Assembly: GCA_947502505.1 (NCBI GenBank)
Contig: CANNAE010000006.1
Location: forward strand, 124,001 to 188,000
Length of the DNA: 64,000 bases
Direction of reading: 5' to 3'
Source: an uncultured Planococcus sp.
GTDB taxonomy: Bacteria > Bacillota > Bacilli > Bacillales_A > Planococcaceae
The position numbers and the translations under genes are program-made. Under the pieces are notes generated by a model. That model was given only the letters and a program-made list of their open reading frames with translations. It had not been told where the DNA came from and ran no database searches. Shown piece by piece: positions 52,517-58,906 of the stretch. Each line of letters opens with the position of its first letter. The stretch's first letter is position 1.

Positions 52517-52525
52517 TGATATGAT
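52517..52525 (+). promoter_or_regulatory. extended -10 promoter of the small membrane protein pair
   Basis: TGATATGAT (TGn plus TATGAT at 52520-52525) lies about 30 bases before the start at 52556, with no clear -35. Confidence 0.5.
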
Positions 52526-52555
52526 GGGGACAGACTGATTTACTGGAGGCTATTT

Positions 52556-52768
52556 ATGAGATCGAAACTAGGAACTGCACTCGATATTTTCATCATCCTG
52601 ATCGGCCCATTCATCATTTACGCCCGCATCGTGGAATTGCTGCAAAACGGCGTATCGCTCTACCCCTTATTGTCCGTGATTATTGTCGGCCTTGCGCTCG
52701 CTTTCGCCGTCTATAATTTGGTCCAGCTGTTGAAAGAACGGCAAAACAACACCCCGCGCAAAAAATAG
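52556..52768 (+). CDS. small membrane protein (70 aa)
   Basis: Two predicted helices, LDIFIILIGPFIIYARIVEL and LLSVIIVGLALAFAVYNLVQ, and a basic tail (QNNTPRKK) that should be cytoplasmic. CTGGAGG precedes the ATG. It is 18 bases before the next small membrane protein gene and probably cotranscribed. Family unknown. Confidence 0.72.
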   Translation: MRSKLGTALDIFIILIGPFIIYARIVELLQNGVSLYPLLSVIIVGLALAFAVYNLVQLLKERQNNTPRKK

Positions 52769-52786
52769 CAGAAATGAGGATCTCCC

Positions 52787-53113
52787 TTGAAAACGCTTTT
52801 ACTGTATCTCGTTCCATTGCTCGTCTATGCATTGATGAATAACCTGGTCAGCGACAGCTTTACTTGGCCGCAATATTTATTGCTATTGTTCGCGTTTCTT
52901 GCGTTCCAGCTTGGCCGGCTGCGCTATCCGAAAAACGAAGTGCCGCCATCGGCAAAAGTGACGCAGGCCGTCTTTTATGTCTTGACGGTCGCCATCATTT
53001 TCCGCGATAAATATCTCGACGCCGGGCTGGTCAATTTGATGATTGCCCTTGTGGCTGTCTTTGTCATCGTCGAATGGATCATTGCCAAGCCGCAGCAAAA
53101 ACCAAATACGTAA
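52787..53113 (+). CDS. small membrane protein (108 aa)
   Basis: Three or four hydrophobic segments (LLLYLVPLLVYALMNNL, YLLLLFAFLAFQLGRL, TQAVFYVLTVAIIF, LMIALVAVFVIVEWII). Start TTG 52787 has GAGG about seven bases upstream. It ends three bases before the first copy of the duplicated terminator. Family unknown. Confidence 0.72.
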   Translation: MKTLLLYLVPLLVYALMNNLVSDSFTWPQYLLLLFAFLAFQLGRLRYPKNEVPPSAKVTQAVFYVLTVAIIFRDKYLDAGLVNLMIALVAVFVIVEWIIAKPQQKPNT

Positions 53114-53115
53114 AC

Positions 53116-53153
53116 AAAAAACGCGAAGCCCTTATTTGGGGCTTCGCGTTTTT
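53116..53153. terminator. duplicated terminator, left copy (element A)
   Basis: A 38-base hairpin (ACGCGAAGCCC with GGGCTTCGCGT) with six A before and five T after. It is identical over all 38 bases to 53393-53430 and terminates the 108-residue gene. Confidence 0.93.
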
Positions 53154-53392
53154 CCAGAGTGTTGAAGAAGTCTATAATCCTCTATTAACAAAAAGAGTGT
53201 GGCACTATTCTACAATGAAAAATTCAACGAATGATCTTAGTATTTGGAGAAGCGTTCGCTCGACTCCAGTGGAACAGCGAGACGACCGAGACCCCGCAAG
53301 GAGCAGAGCGACTGAGGAGGCTTGGGCGCGAGCCCACGGAGTCGTGCGATAAGCTTCGGAAAATACGACTTCTCACCTTTCTCGACAGCCTG
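53154..53392 (+). mobile_element. terminator-associated MITE-like repeat element, copy A
   Basis: A 239-base non-coding unit beginning CCAGAGTGTTGAAGAAGT and ending CTTTCTCGACAGCCTG. Its ends form imperfect inverted repeats (AGAGTGTTGAAGAAG against AGGCTGTCGAGAAAG). The centre holds a large hairpin: 53241-53267 pairs with 53338-53364 around a GC-rich multi-branched middle. It is about nine tenths identical by eye to copy B at 54683 and lies between perfect 38-base duplicates of the local terminator. No transposase or convincing frame is inside, so it would need a transposase in trans. Confidence 0.82.
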
Positions 53393-53430
53393 AAAAAACG
53401 CGAAGCCCTTATTTGGGGCTTCGCGTTTTT
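53393..53430. terminator. duplicated terminator, right copy (element A)
   Basis: Perfect duplicate of 53116-53153. In this position it serves the convergent 39-residue minus-strand gene. Confidence 0.93.
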
Positions 53431-53442
53431 CTATGCTTTCCT

Positions 53443-53562
53443 TTATAACACATACCATAGGATGATCAGCACGACCGCGATACTGATCCATGTGATGATG
53501 CGGACCAAATTGCGTTTTTTGCGCAGTTCTTGTTGTTCTTTGACGTCTTTTAGCAGCGGCAT
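53443..53562 (-). CDS. 39-residue single-span membrane protein
   Basis: The frame reads MPLLKDVKEQQELRKKRNLV then a hydrophobic helix (IITWISIAVVLIILWYVL) and stop. CAAGGAGGGCGG gives a strong ribosome binding site seven bases before the ATG. The topology is a charged cytosolic N-terminus with a C-terminal tail anchor. It ends 12 bases before the right terminator copy of element A. Divergent from the lipoprotein gene at 53640. Confidence 0.7.
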   Translation of the reverse strand: MPLLKDVKEQQELRKKRNLVRIITWISIAVVLIILWYVL

Positions 53563-53639
53563 TTTCCGCCCTCCTTGCTGTATTTTATTTCCCATCGCTT
53601 CCTGCTTCGATTATGATGAATAAAAAGGAGGTTTTCAAG

Positions 53640-54653
53640 TTGAAAAAATGGCTTTTTCCCGGGATTCTCGCGGCAGCGCTTGCCGGATGCAGCAATGGGC
53701 CCGCGAATCCCGATGAAGCGACCGCACCGGCAGACGTGCTCGCGACGGACCTTGAAGCCCCTTGGTCAATCAATAAAAACGGAGATGCCTTCTATATCTC
53801 GGAACGCCCAGGCACCGTCGCTTATATCGATAGCGAAGGGAATATGGAGCGCCAGGAAGTGGCTTTCTCCTCGCCTTTGTCTTCCGCTTCCGAAGCGGGA
53901 TTCCTCGGATTCGTGCTGAAGCCGGATTTTGATGACTCCCAGGAATCATACGGCTACTACGTTTATGAAGACAATGGCAACTCTTATAATAAAATTGCGG
54001 AATTCCGCTTGGACGGCGGCAGCTGGTCAGAAACGGCCGTGCTTTTGTCTGGCATCCCGACAGGCAATGTCCACCACGGGGGCAGGTTAGAATACAGTGA
54101 AGACGGCACGCTTTATGCGACGATCGGAGACGCCTCGGAACCGGATCTTGCCCAGGACCCCGCTTCAGTCAACGGCAAAATTCTCCGCCTCAACGAATTC
54201 GATGAATTTGAGATCTATTCGCTCGGCCACCGCAACCCGCAAGGCTTGGCATGGGATGAGGAGACGATGTATGCCGCAGAACACGGGCAGTCCGCGAATG
54301 ATGAAATCAATATCATCGAACAAAATGCCAATTATGGCTGGCCCGATATCGAAGGGGACGAAACAGCAGATGGCTTAGAAGAGCCGTTTGCCACAAGCGG
54401 GGCCGATGACACATGGGCGCCGAGCGGAATCGCTTTCCACGACAGCTCATTGTACATCGCGGCGCTTCGCGGGACAGCCATCAAAGTGATGGATCCGGCA
54501 TCTGCAGAAATCACCGATTCCATCGAAGGGTACGGCCGCATACGCGACGTCCATTCTGACGGCGACAATTTGTATTTCATCACGAATAATACCGATGGCC
54601 GCGGCACCCCGACAGAAGGCGATGACAAACTGTATATATTAAATGAACAATAA
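53640..54653 (+). CDS. PQQ-dependent sugar dehydrogenase-like (sorbosone dehydrogenase) lipoprotein
   Basis: A 337-residue secreted lipoprotein: signal KKWLFPGILAAALAGC with the lipobox Cys at residue 16. The beta-propeller of the glucose/sorbosone dehydrogenase family follows, with APWSINKNGDAFYISERPG, the catalytic-type His and Gly in GNVHHGGRLEYSEDGTLYATIGD, SLGHRNPQGLAWD and HGQSANDEINIIEQNANYGWP. Soluble members use PQQ and calcium on aldoses; whether this species makes PQQ is not known. Start TTG 53640 is chosen because AAGGAGG lies eight bases upstream. The stop codon reaches the A tract of the duplicated terminator B. Confidence 0.9.
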   Translation: MKKWLFPGILAAALAGCSNGPANPDEATAPADVLATDLEAPWSINKNGDAFYISERPGTVAYIDSEGNMERQEVAFSSPLSSASEAGFLGFVLKPDFDDSQESYGYYVYEDNGNSYNKIAEFRLDGGSWSETAVLLSGIPTGNVHHGGRLEYSEDGTLYATIGDASEPDLAQDPASVNGKILRLNEFDEFEIYSLGHRNPQGLAWDEETMYAAEHGQSANDEINIIEQNANYGWPDIEGDETADGLEEPFATSGADDTWAPSGIAFHDSSLYIAALRGTAIKVMDPASAEITDSIEGYGRIRDVHSDGDNLYFITNNTDGRGTPTEGDDKLYILNEQ

Positions 54654-54682
54654 AAAAGCGGAGACCGGGGTCTCCGCTTTTT
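54652..54682. terminator. duplicated terminator, left copy (element B)
   Basis: A 31-base hairpin (GCGGAGACC with GGTCTCCGC) with six A and five T, identical over all 31 bases to 54923-54953, and unrelated in sequence to the hairpin of element A. Confidence 0.93.
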
Positions 54683-54922
54683 CCAGAGTGTTGAAGAAGT
54701 CCATAATCATCTATCAATAAAAAGAATGTGACACTATTCCACAATGAAGAAATTAACAAAATGTCTTAGTATTTGGAGAAGCGTTCGCTCGACTCCTGTG
54801 GATCAGCGAGACGACCAAGACCCCGCAAGGCGCATAGCGACTGAGGAGGCTTGGGCGCGAGCCCACGGAAAGCGAGCGATAAGCTTCGGAAAATACGATT
54901 TATTACCTTTCTCGACAGCCTG
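54683..54922 (+). mobile_element. terminator-associated MITE-like repeat element, copy B
   Basis: A 240-base unit with the same two ends as copy A (CCAGAGTG at the left, GACAGCCTG at the right) in the same orientation, 1.3 kb away. The central hairpin (left arm 54770-54796) is kept by different base pairs: here CGCTCG pairs with CGAGCG, whereas in copy A CGACTCC pairs with GGAGTCG. It lies between perfect 31-base duplicates of its own local terminator, again between convergent genes. Confidence 0.82.
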
Positions 54923-54953
54923 AAAAAAGCGGAGACCGGGGTCTCCGCTTTTT
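54923..54953. terminator. duplicated terminator, right copy (element B)
   Basis: Perfect duplicate of 54652-54682; here it serves the convergent GNAT gene, whose stop is ten bases away. Confidence 0.93.
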
Positions 54954-54962
54954 CATTCATTT

Positions 54963-55460
54963 CTACAGCCTCTTTACCATCAGCAATTCATCGATGTAAC
55001 GGCTTCCTGCTTTTTGGGCATTCGGTGTCGTTCCGATCGGCTCGAAGCCGGAGCGTTCGTAAAAACGGACTGCGCGCGGGTTGGCGGAATTGACGGCCAG
55101 TTCGAGCTGTTCAAGCCCTTCCCAGTCACTGACAAATGCCAGCAAGTGTTCAAGAAGCTTTGGCGCAACTCCAGTGCCCCTTGCTTGTTCCGCCGCATAC
55201 ACGGCGAGTACTTCGCCTCGGTGGCTGGTTTTCTTTCCTGACAACCTGAGCAGCGTCATCACGACGAGCAATCGGCCGCCGTCAAACGCACCGAATGTTA
55301 CAGCCGCAGGATTGGCCAGATTTTTAGCTGTCGCACTCACCGGCCTGGCATTCGCTTCATTGAAATCAGTCGAAAATGCATCAGCATCGGTCTGCAACGC
55401 CGTCAAGCGAAGCTCCCGGTACTGATCGGCATCCTCTTGTGTTAACTGCCGGAATTCCAT
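54963..55460 (-). CDS. GNAT family N-acetyltransferase
   Basis: A 165-residue GCN5-related acetyltransferase with the acetyl-CoA pyrophosphate loop ARGTGVAPKLLEHLL (a variant of Q/RxxGxG/A) and the C-terminal NPRAVRFYERSGFEPIGTTP. The substrate is unknown. AAAGGGTG precedes the ATG. It lies downstream of an LD-carboxypeptidase on the same strand. Confidence 0.87.
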   Translation of the reverse strand: MEFRQLTQEDADQYRELRLTALQTDADAFSTDFNEANARPVSATAKNLANPAAVTFGAFDGGRLLVVMTLLRLSGKKTSHRGEVLAVYAAEQARGTGVAPKLLEHLLAFVSDWEGLEQLELAVNSANPRAVRFYERSGFEPIGTTPNAQKAGSRYIDELLMVKRL

Positions 55461-55476
55461 GGTCTACACCCTTTCT

Positions 55477-56487
55477 TTAACGGAGCTCCTGAACGACGCG
55501 GCCTTTCCCGTCTTCTACATGGAAAGTCGCTTTCGCCCCGTTGACCAAAATCACTTGCGGAGGCTGATGTCCGATATCGGCATCGTAGACGACAGGGATT
55601 TTCAATTGCTCCGCGATTTCCTGATAAACGAGCTCTGCACTATAGCCTTGTATAGAATCGTTCGCTTCGCTTCTGCCGAAGACAATGCCTGAACAATTAT
55701 CAAACCAGCCCGCATATTTCATCTGCAGCAAGCTGCGCTTTAGATCTGTCGTATTCATGTCGCAGTTTTCCAAAAACCAAATGACCGGTTCTCCTGGAAT
55801 GAATTTTTTCCGGAACGCCTCGATTCCGCCGTAAGGAGTACCGATCAAGTGGCGGATCACGTCTATGCATCCGCCGAGAAGACGGCCTTCTAGCCGTTCT
55901 GCGTGCCCTGATACCGTTTTCCAGACAGTCGGCTCTGTCAAATGGAAGACTTGGGCCGTTGGTTTGTCGTGGTCCCAAGATTTTTGGTAACGTTCCGACG
56001 AAACCTGTTTAATGACAGCGCCTTTGGACAACGACAGCACATCCGACCAACGAGCGGTCGTGGGATCTGTTTCCGTGCCGCGCAAATCGACGATATTCGT
56101 GCCGTGCGCTGTGGCAATTCCTGTATTCACGGTGATCGCCAAAGACAAGAGGCTGATATCTGAATACCCAAGCAGCCATTTAGGCGTAAATTTCTGGAAA
56201 TCAAGATGTTCCATCACTTCCAGCAACAGCTCCCCACCCCAAGGCGGGATGATGGCATCGACTCGCGAGTCACGCCAAATGCTGATTAGTTCCTTGGCGC
56301 GAACCGCTGCAGGAGATGACTTCGCTTCTTGTTGGCTCCAGGCATTCGGGCTGCTTTTAATGGCATAGCCTTGCTGTTCCAACTGGGCGATTGCCGTCTC
56401 CAGCAAATGATGCAATTCTTCCGGCACTCCAGAAGATGGCGCCGTGACGCCGATCGTTTTCAATGCTCTATCGGGATAACGGATCAA
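55477..56487 (-). CDS. LD-carboxypeptidase / MccF-like S66 serine peptidase
   Basis: A 336-residue S66-family peptidase. The nucleophile Ser lies in the elbow WLLGYSDISLLSLA; the Glu and His of the triad fall in the C-terminal domain (about FLENCDMNTTDL and YDADIGHQPPQVILVNGA). Members either trim the terminal D-Ala of recycled muropeptides or, as MccF, inactivate microcin C. Which applies cannot be settled from sequence. A ribosome binding site (AGGAGAG) precedes the start. Confidence 0.88.
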   Translation of the reverse strand: MIRYPDRALKTIGVTAPSSGVPEELHHLLETAIAQLEQQGYAIKSSPNAWSQQEAKSSPAAVRAKELISIWRDSRVDAIIPPWGGELLLEVMEHLDFQKFTPKWLLGYSDISLLSLAITVNTGIATAHGTNIVDLRGTETDPTTARWSDVLSLSKGAVIKQVSSERYQKSWDHDKPTAQVFHLTEPTVWKTVSGHAERLEGRLLGGCIDVIRHLIGTPYGGIEAFRKKFIPGEPVIWFLENCDMNTTDLKRSLLQMKYAGWFDNCSGIVFGRSEANDSIQGYSAELVYQEIAEQLKIPVVYDADIGHQPPQVILVNGAKATFHVEDGKGRVVQELR

Positions 56488-56499
56488 TGTCTCTCCTCC

Positions 56500-56709
56500 T
56501 TACCAATTGATATAATTGAACAATACATAAACGATGCCCAACAGTAAAGCAGCACCTAGGCCCGTCAGGACGACATGGACCAACCCATCGACTAAGAGGT
56601 TCGGCTGCTTATCAAGCCGCTTGCCTTTAAACTGCGAAAAATCGGGCGGCGTTTCTTTCAGATTGCGTTGCTGGATGGACAGGTCATTTTCCTCGTATTG
56701 CTTACTCAT
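56500..56709 (-). CDS. small membrane protein (69 aa)
   Basis: A charged N-terminal half (MSKQYEENDLSIQQRNLKET) is followed by a single hydrophobic segment (LVHVVLTGLGAALLLGIVYVL). ATAGGAG precedes the ATG. It lies 12 bases upstream of the LD-carboxypeptidase start region on the same strand. Family unknown. Confidence 0.68.
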   Translation of the reverse strand: MSKQYEENDLSIQQRNLKETPPDFSQFKGKRLDKQPNLLVDGLVHVVLTGLGAALLLGIVYVLFNYINW

Positions 56710-56880
56710 CTATAAACACTCCTATAATTTAACATTTTTAAATTATTTTACTTTTACAATTATACTAAAAACTGCTCAAAGAAAACATGCTAGTTTTTTG
56801 CATCATATCCTATATTTTGGCTATGGCACGATTTTTCGGGTATAGGGTGTAGGTAGGCTTATTTAAAGGAGGATATCAAT

Positions 56881-57525
56881 ATGAAAACACTTGTAATCGG
56901 GGCAAACGGCAAGATCGGCCAGCACTTGGTGCGCTTGCTTGTGGAACATCCGGAGCATACAGTGAAAGCGATGGTCCGCAAACCGGAACAGCTCCCATTT
57001 TTTGAAGACTTACAAGCGGAGGCCGTAGTGGCAAGCTTGGAAGGAAGCGTCGAAGAATTGCAGCGAGCGATGGCTGGCTGCGATGCAGTGGTCTTCACTG
57101 CCGGCAGCGGCGCATCGACCGGTGCGGATAAAACCTTGACGGTCGACCTGGATGGCGCGGCGAAAGCAGTGGAAGCTGCAGAGCTAGCCGGAATCGGCCG
57201 CTTCATCATGGTCAGTGCGCTCCGTGCCGATGACCGCTCGCACTGGACTAAGGACATGACGCCTTATTACATCGCCAAATACCATGCCGACCGCATTCTG
57301 CAATCGAGCAGCCTTTCTTATACGATTGTCCGTCCGGGCTTGTTAACCGATGAGCCGGCGACAGGCCAGATCGCTGCAGCCGGTAAACTCGAACCGGGCA
57401 GCATCCCGAGAGAAGACGTCGCAGCTGTCATTGTGGCCTGCCTCGAATCTGCTGAACTCACTGATAAAGTATTCGAATTGACCTCAGGCGACAGCCAGAT
57501 TGAAGATGCCTTGAAAACAATTTAA
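56881..57525 (+). CDS. yhfK: NAD(P)-binding atypical SDR protein (YhfK-like)
   Basis: A 214-residue NmrA/atypical short-chain-dehydrogenase type protein. The dinucleotide-binding loop is VIGANGKIGQH, with AGSGASTGADKTLTVDLDGA and YTIVRPGLLTDEP further on. There is no YxxxK pair of the classical kind in a clear position (YYIAKYHAD is the nearest, giving Y-x-x-x-K). YhfK is a stress-regulated protein of unknown substrate. GGAGGA precedes the start. Confidence 0.85.
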   Translation: MKTLVIGANGKIGQHLVRLLVEHPEHTVKAMVRKPEQLPFFEDLQAEAVVASLEGSVEELQRAMAGCDAVVFTAGSGASTGADKTLTVDLDGAAKAVEAAELAGIGRFIMVSALRADDRSHWTKDMTPYYIAKYHADRILQSSSLSYTIVRPGLLTDEPATGQIAAAGKLEPGSIPREDVAAVIVACLESAELTDKVFELTSGDSQIEDALKTI

Positions 57526-57532
57526 CGGCACC

Positions 57533-57571
57533 AAAAAGCAGGTGAAGAATTTCTCTTCACCTGCTTTTTTC
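57533..57571. terminator. bidirectional terminator after yhfK
   Basis: A 16-bp perfect stem (57533-57548 with 57554-57569) and T tract lies between yhfK and the convergent small membrane protein gene. Confidence 0.93.
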
Positions 57572-57827
57572 ATGCTTTTGAATAATCCTGGCCCTTCCAA
57601 TTGCGGTAGCCGATCACCACTTGGAAAACGAATGCGATGGAACATACTGCAATCGCGATATAGCCGAGCAGCGTAATCGGCTGCATAATGAGCGACTGTA
57701 AAACTAAAAGCAACATCAAAGCCGCAATCCCAAAATTGAGAACATAGGGCTTATCGTAAAATTTTTTCGATGCGATCCCGACAAAAACCGCCACCCCAAT
57801 AATTGCGATAATTAACAATGTGTCCAT
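57570..57827 (-). CDS. small three-helix membrane protein (85 aa)
   Basis: Hydrophobic segments TLLIIAIIGVAVFVGI, LNFGIAALMLLLVLQSLI and GYIAIAVCSIAFVFQVVIG, with a hydrophilic, weakly basic C-terminus (YRNWKGQDYSKA). AAAAGGATGG lies upstream of the ATG. Family unknown. Confidence 0.7.
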   Translation of the reverse strand: MDTLLIIAIIGVAVFVGIASKKFYDKPYVLNFGIAALMLLLVLQSLIMQPITLLGYIAIAVCSIAFVFQVVIGYRNWKGQDYSKA

Positions 57828-57926
57828 TAAATTCCATCCTTTTTTTAAAGATTAAGTCATTTCCTAAATTAACTATAGCACAATTCCAACTCGGAAAGCG
57901 GCTTGCTTTCAGCTGAAACAACAAGT

Positions 57927-57965
57927 AACAACCCCCACTCCACATACAGTGAAATGGGGGTTGTT
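57927..57965 (-). terminator. hairpin after the 66-residue gene
   Basis: An 11-bp stem (57927-57937 with 57955-57965) contains a second inner inverted repeat in the loop. The expected T run on the minus strand is poor, so termination efficiency is uncertain. Confidence 0.65.
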
Positions 57966-57966
57966 C

Positions 57967-58167
57967 TCAGTTCGCTTTCAATTCCGCAACCAGCTTGCGG
58001 TAATAATCGAAATCGAATTCGACGCTTCCTTTTTTATAGAACCATAGCACGGCCTCTTTATCGCCTTGTGCCAGCATATGCGTGACCACGGCTTTCGGGC
58101 TCGACAAATCGATGCCGGCGCGCTCCGCTTCTCGCAATTTTGACAGCATTTCCTGTTTTGTAGCCAA
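57967..58167 (-). CDS. hypothetical protein (66 aa)
   Basis: A charged, helical small protein (MATKQEMLSKLREAERAG start, VEFDFDYYRKLVAELKAN end). Start TTG 58167 is preceded by AAGGGGG. It lies 17 bases downstream of the benzil reductase gene, so it is likely in the same transcript. Family unknown. Confidence 0.65.
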   Translation of the reverse strand: MATKQEMLSKLREAERAGIDLSSPKAVVTHMLAQGDKEAVLWFYKKGSVEFDFDYYRKLVAELKAN

Positions 58168-58184
58168 TCGGGCTTCCCCCTTTT

Positions 58185-58904
58185 TTATTGCGGCAGTTCC
58201 CTTAAATCAAGCAGTACCGGCAGTTCCTGAAAATCCGGGCGTTGCATCAATTGGATCAAGCCGGCTGCCGTGTCTTCCGGGCTGCTGAGTTTGCCGCTGC
58301 TTTTATAATTGCGGAAATGCTCGATCTGCGGAAAATCCTCTTCCCCGCTTTCCCGGATTTTCTCTTGCATGCCGGTATCGATAATGCCCGGCGCGACCGA
58401 AACCGCTTTAAGGTTTTCATATTCAGCATCCAGGCAGCTCGTGTAATGGTCGAGACCCGCCTTGCCGGCGCAATAGGCGCTCCAGCCCTTGACCTGTTTT
58501 CTGCCGGCGCCTGATGAAATATTGACGATGCGGCGCTTGTTCACTGATCCCGTCTCCCGTAAGAAAGCAGAAGACAAAGCCATCGGCGCGGTCAAGTTCA
58601 AGGTGATGCTCTTCTCGATGTCCTGCCCGTCATTCGCGGCGGCAAAGCCGATCGGTTCGACCGTTCCGGCGTTATTGACCAATGTGACCGTATCAGCATC
58701 AGCTGAAATTTCCTGTGCCGCTTGTGCCATGACGCGGGAAATCCCGGCGATATCGGTCAAATCATGAGTGATGAACAGTGCACCAGCCCAGTCTTCAGGC
58801 TGCGTACGGGCAATGCCGATCACTTGGTGGCCGGACGCTGCCAATTGCTTGCTGAGTGCTGAGCCGATGCCTTTTGAAGCGCCGGTGATGATAAATGTTT
58901 CCAT
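58185..58904 (-). CDS. yueD: short-chain dehydrogenase, benzil reductase-like (YueD)
   Basis: A classical SDR of 239 residues resembling the (S)-benzoin-forming benzil reductase YueD. NADP-binding GASKGIGSAL, structural LVNNAGTVEPIG, catalytic Ser in RIVNISSGAG and Tyr-x-x-x-Lys in AYCAGKAG are all present. Real cellular substrate unknown. ATG 58904 follows GGAGG by seven bases. It lies downstream of an amidohydrolase gene and probably in one operon. Confidence 0.86.
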   Translation of the reverse strand: METFIITGASKGIGSALSKQLAASGHQVIGIARTQPEDWAGALFITHDLTDIAGISRVMAQAAQEISADADTVTLVNNAGTVEPIGFAAANDGQDIEKSITLNLTAPMALSSAFLRETGSVNKRRIVNISSGAGRKQVKGWSAYCAGKAGLDHYTSCLDAEYENLKAVSVAPGIIDTGMQEKIRESGEEDFPQIEHFRNYKSSGKLSSPEDTAAGLIQLMQRPDFQELPVLLDLRELPQ

Positions 58905-58906
58905 GT

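Noticed and set aside
53231..53623. 130-codon frame running through repeat element A and the right terminator copy
   Set aside because: The frame crosses the element hairpin, the terminator and the antisense of the 39-residue gene, is not preserved in copy B and has no ribosome binding site; the element is treated as non-coding.
56838..56843. GGGTAT upstream of yhfK as a SigB -10 box
   Set aside because: No GTTTAA-like -35 occurs 13-15 bases upstream, so a SigB promoter could not be supported here.
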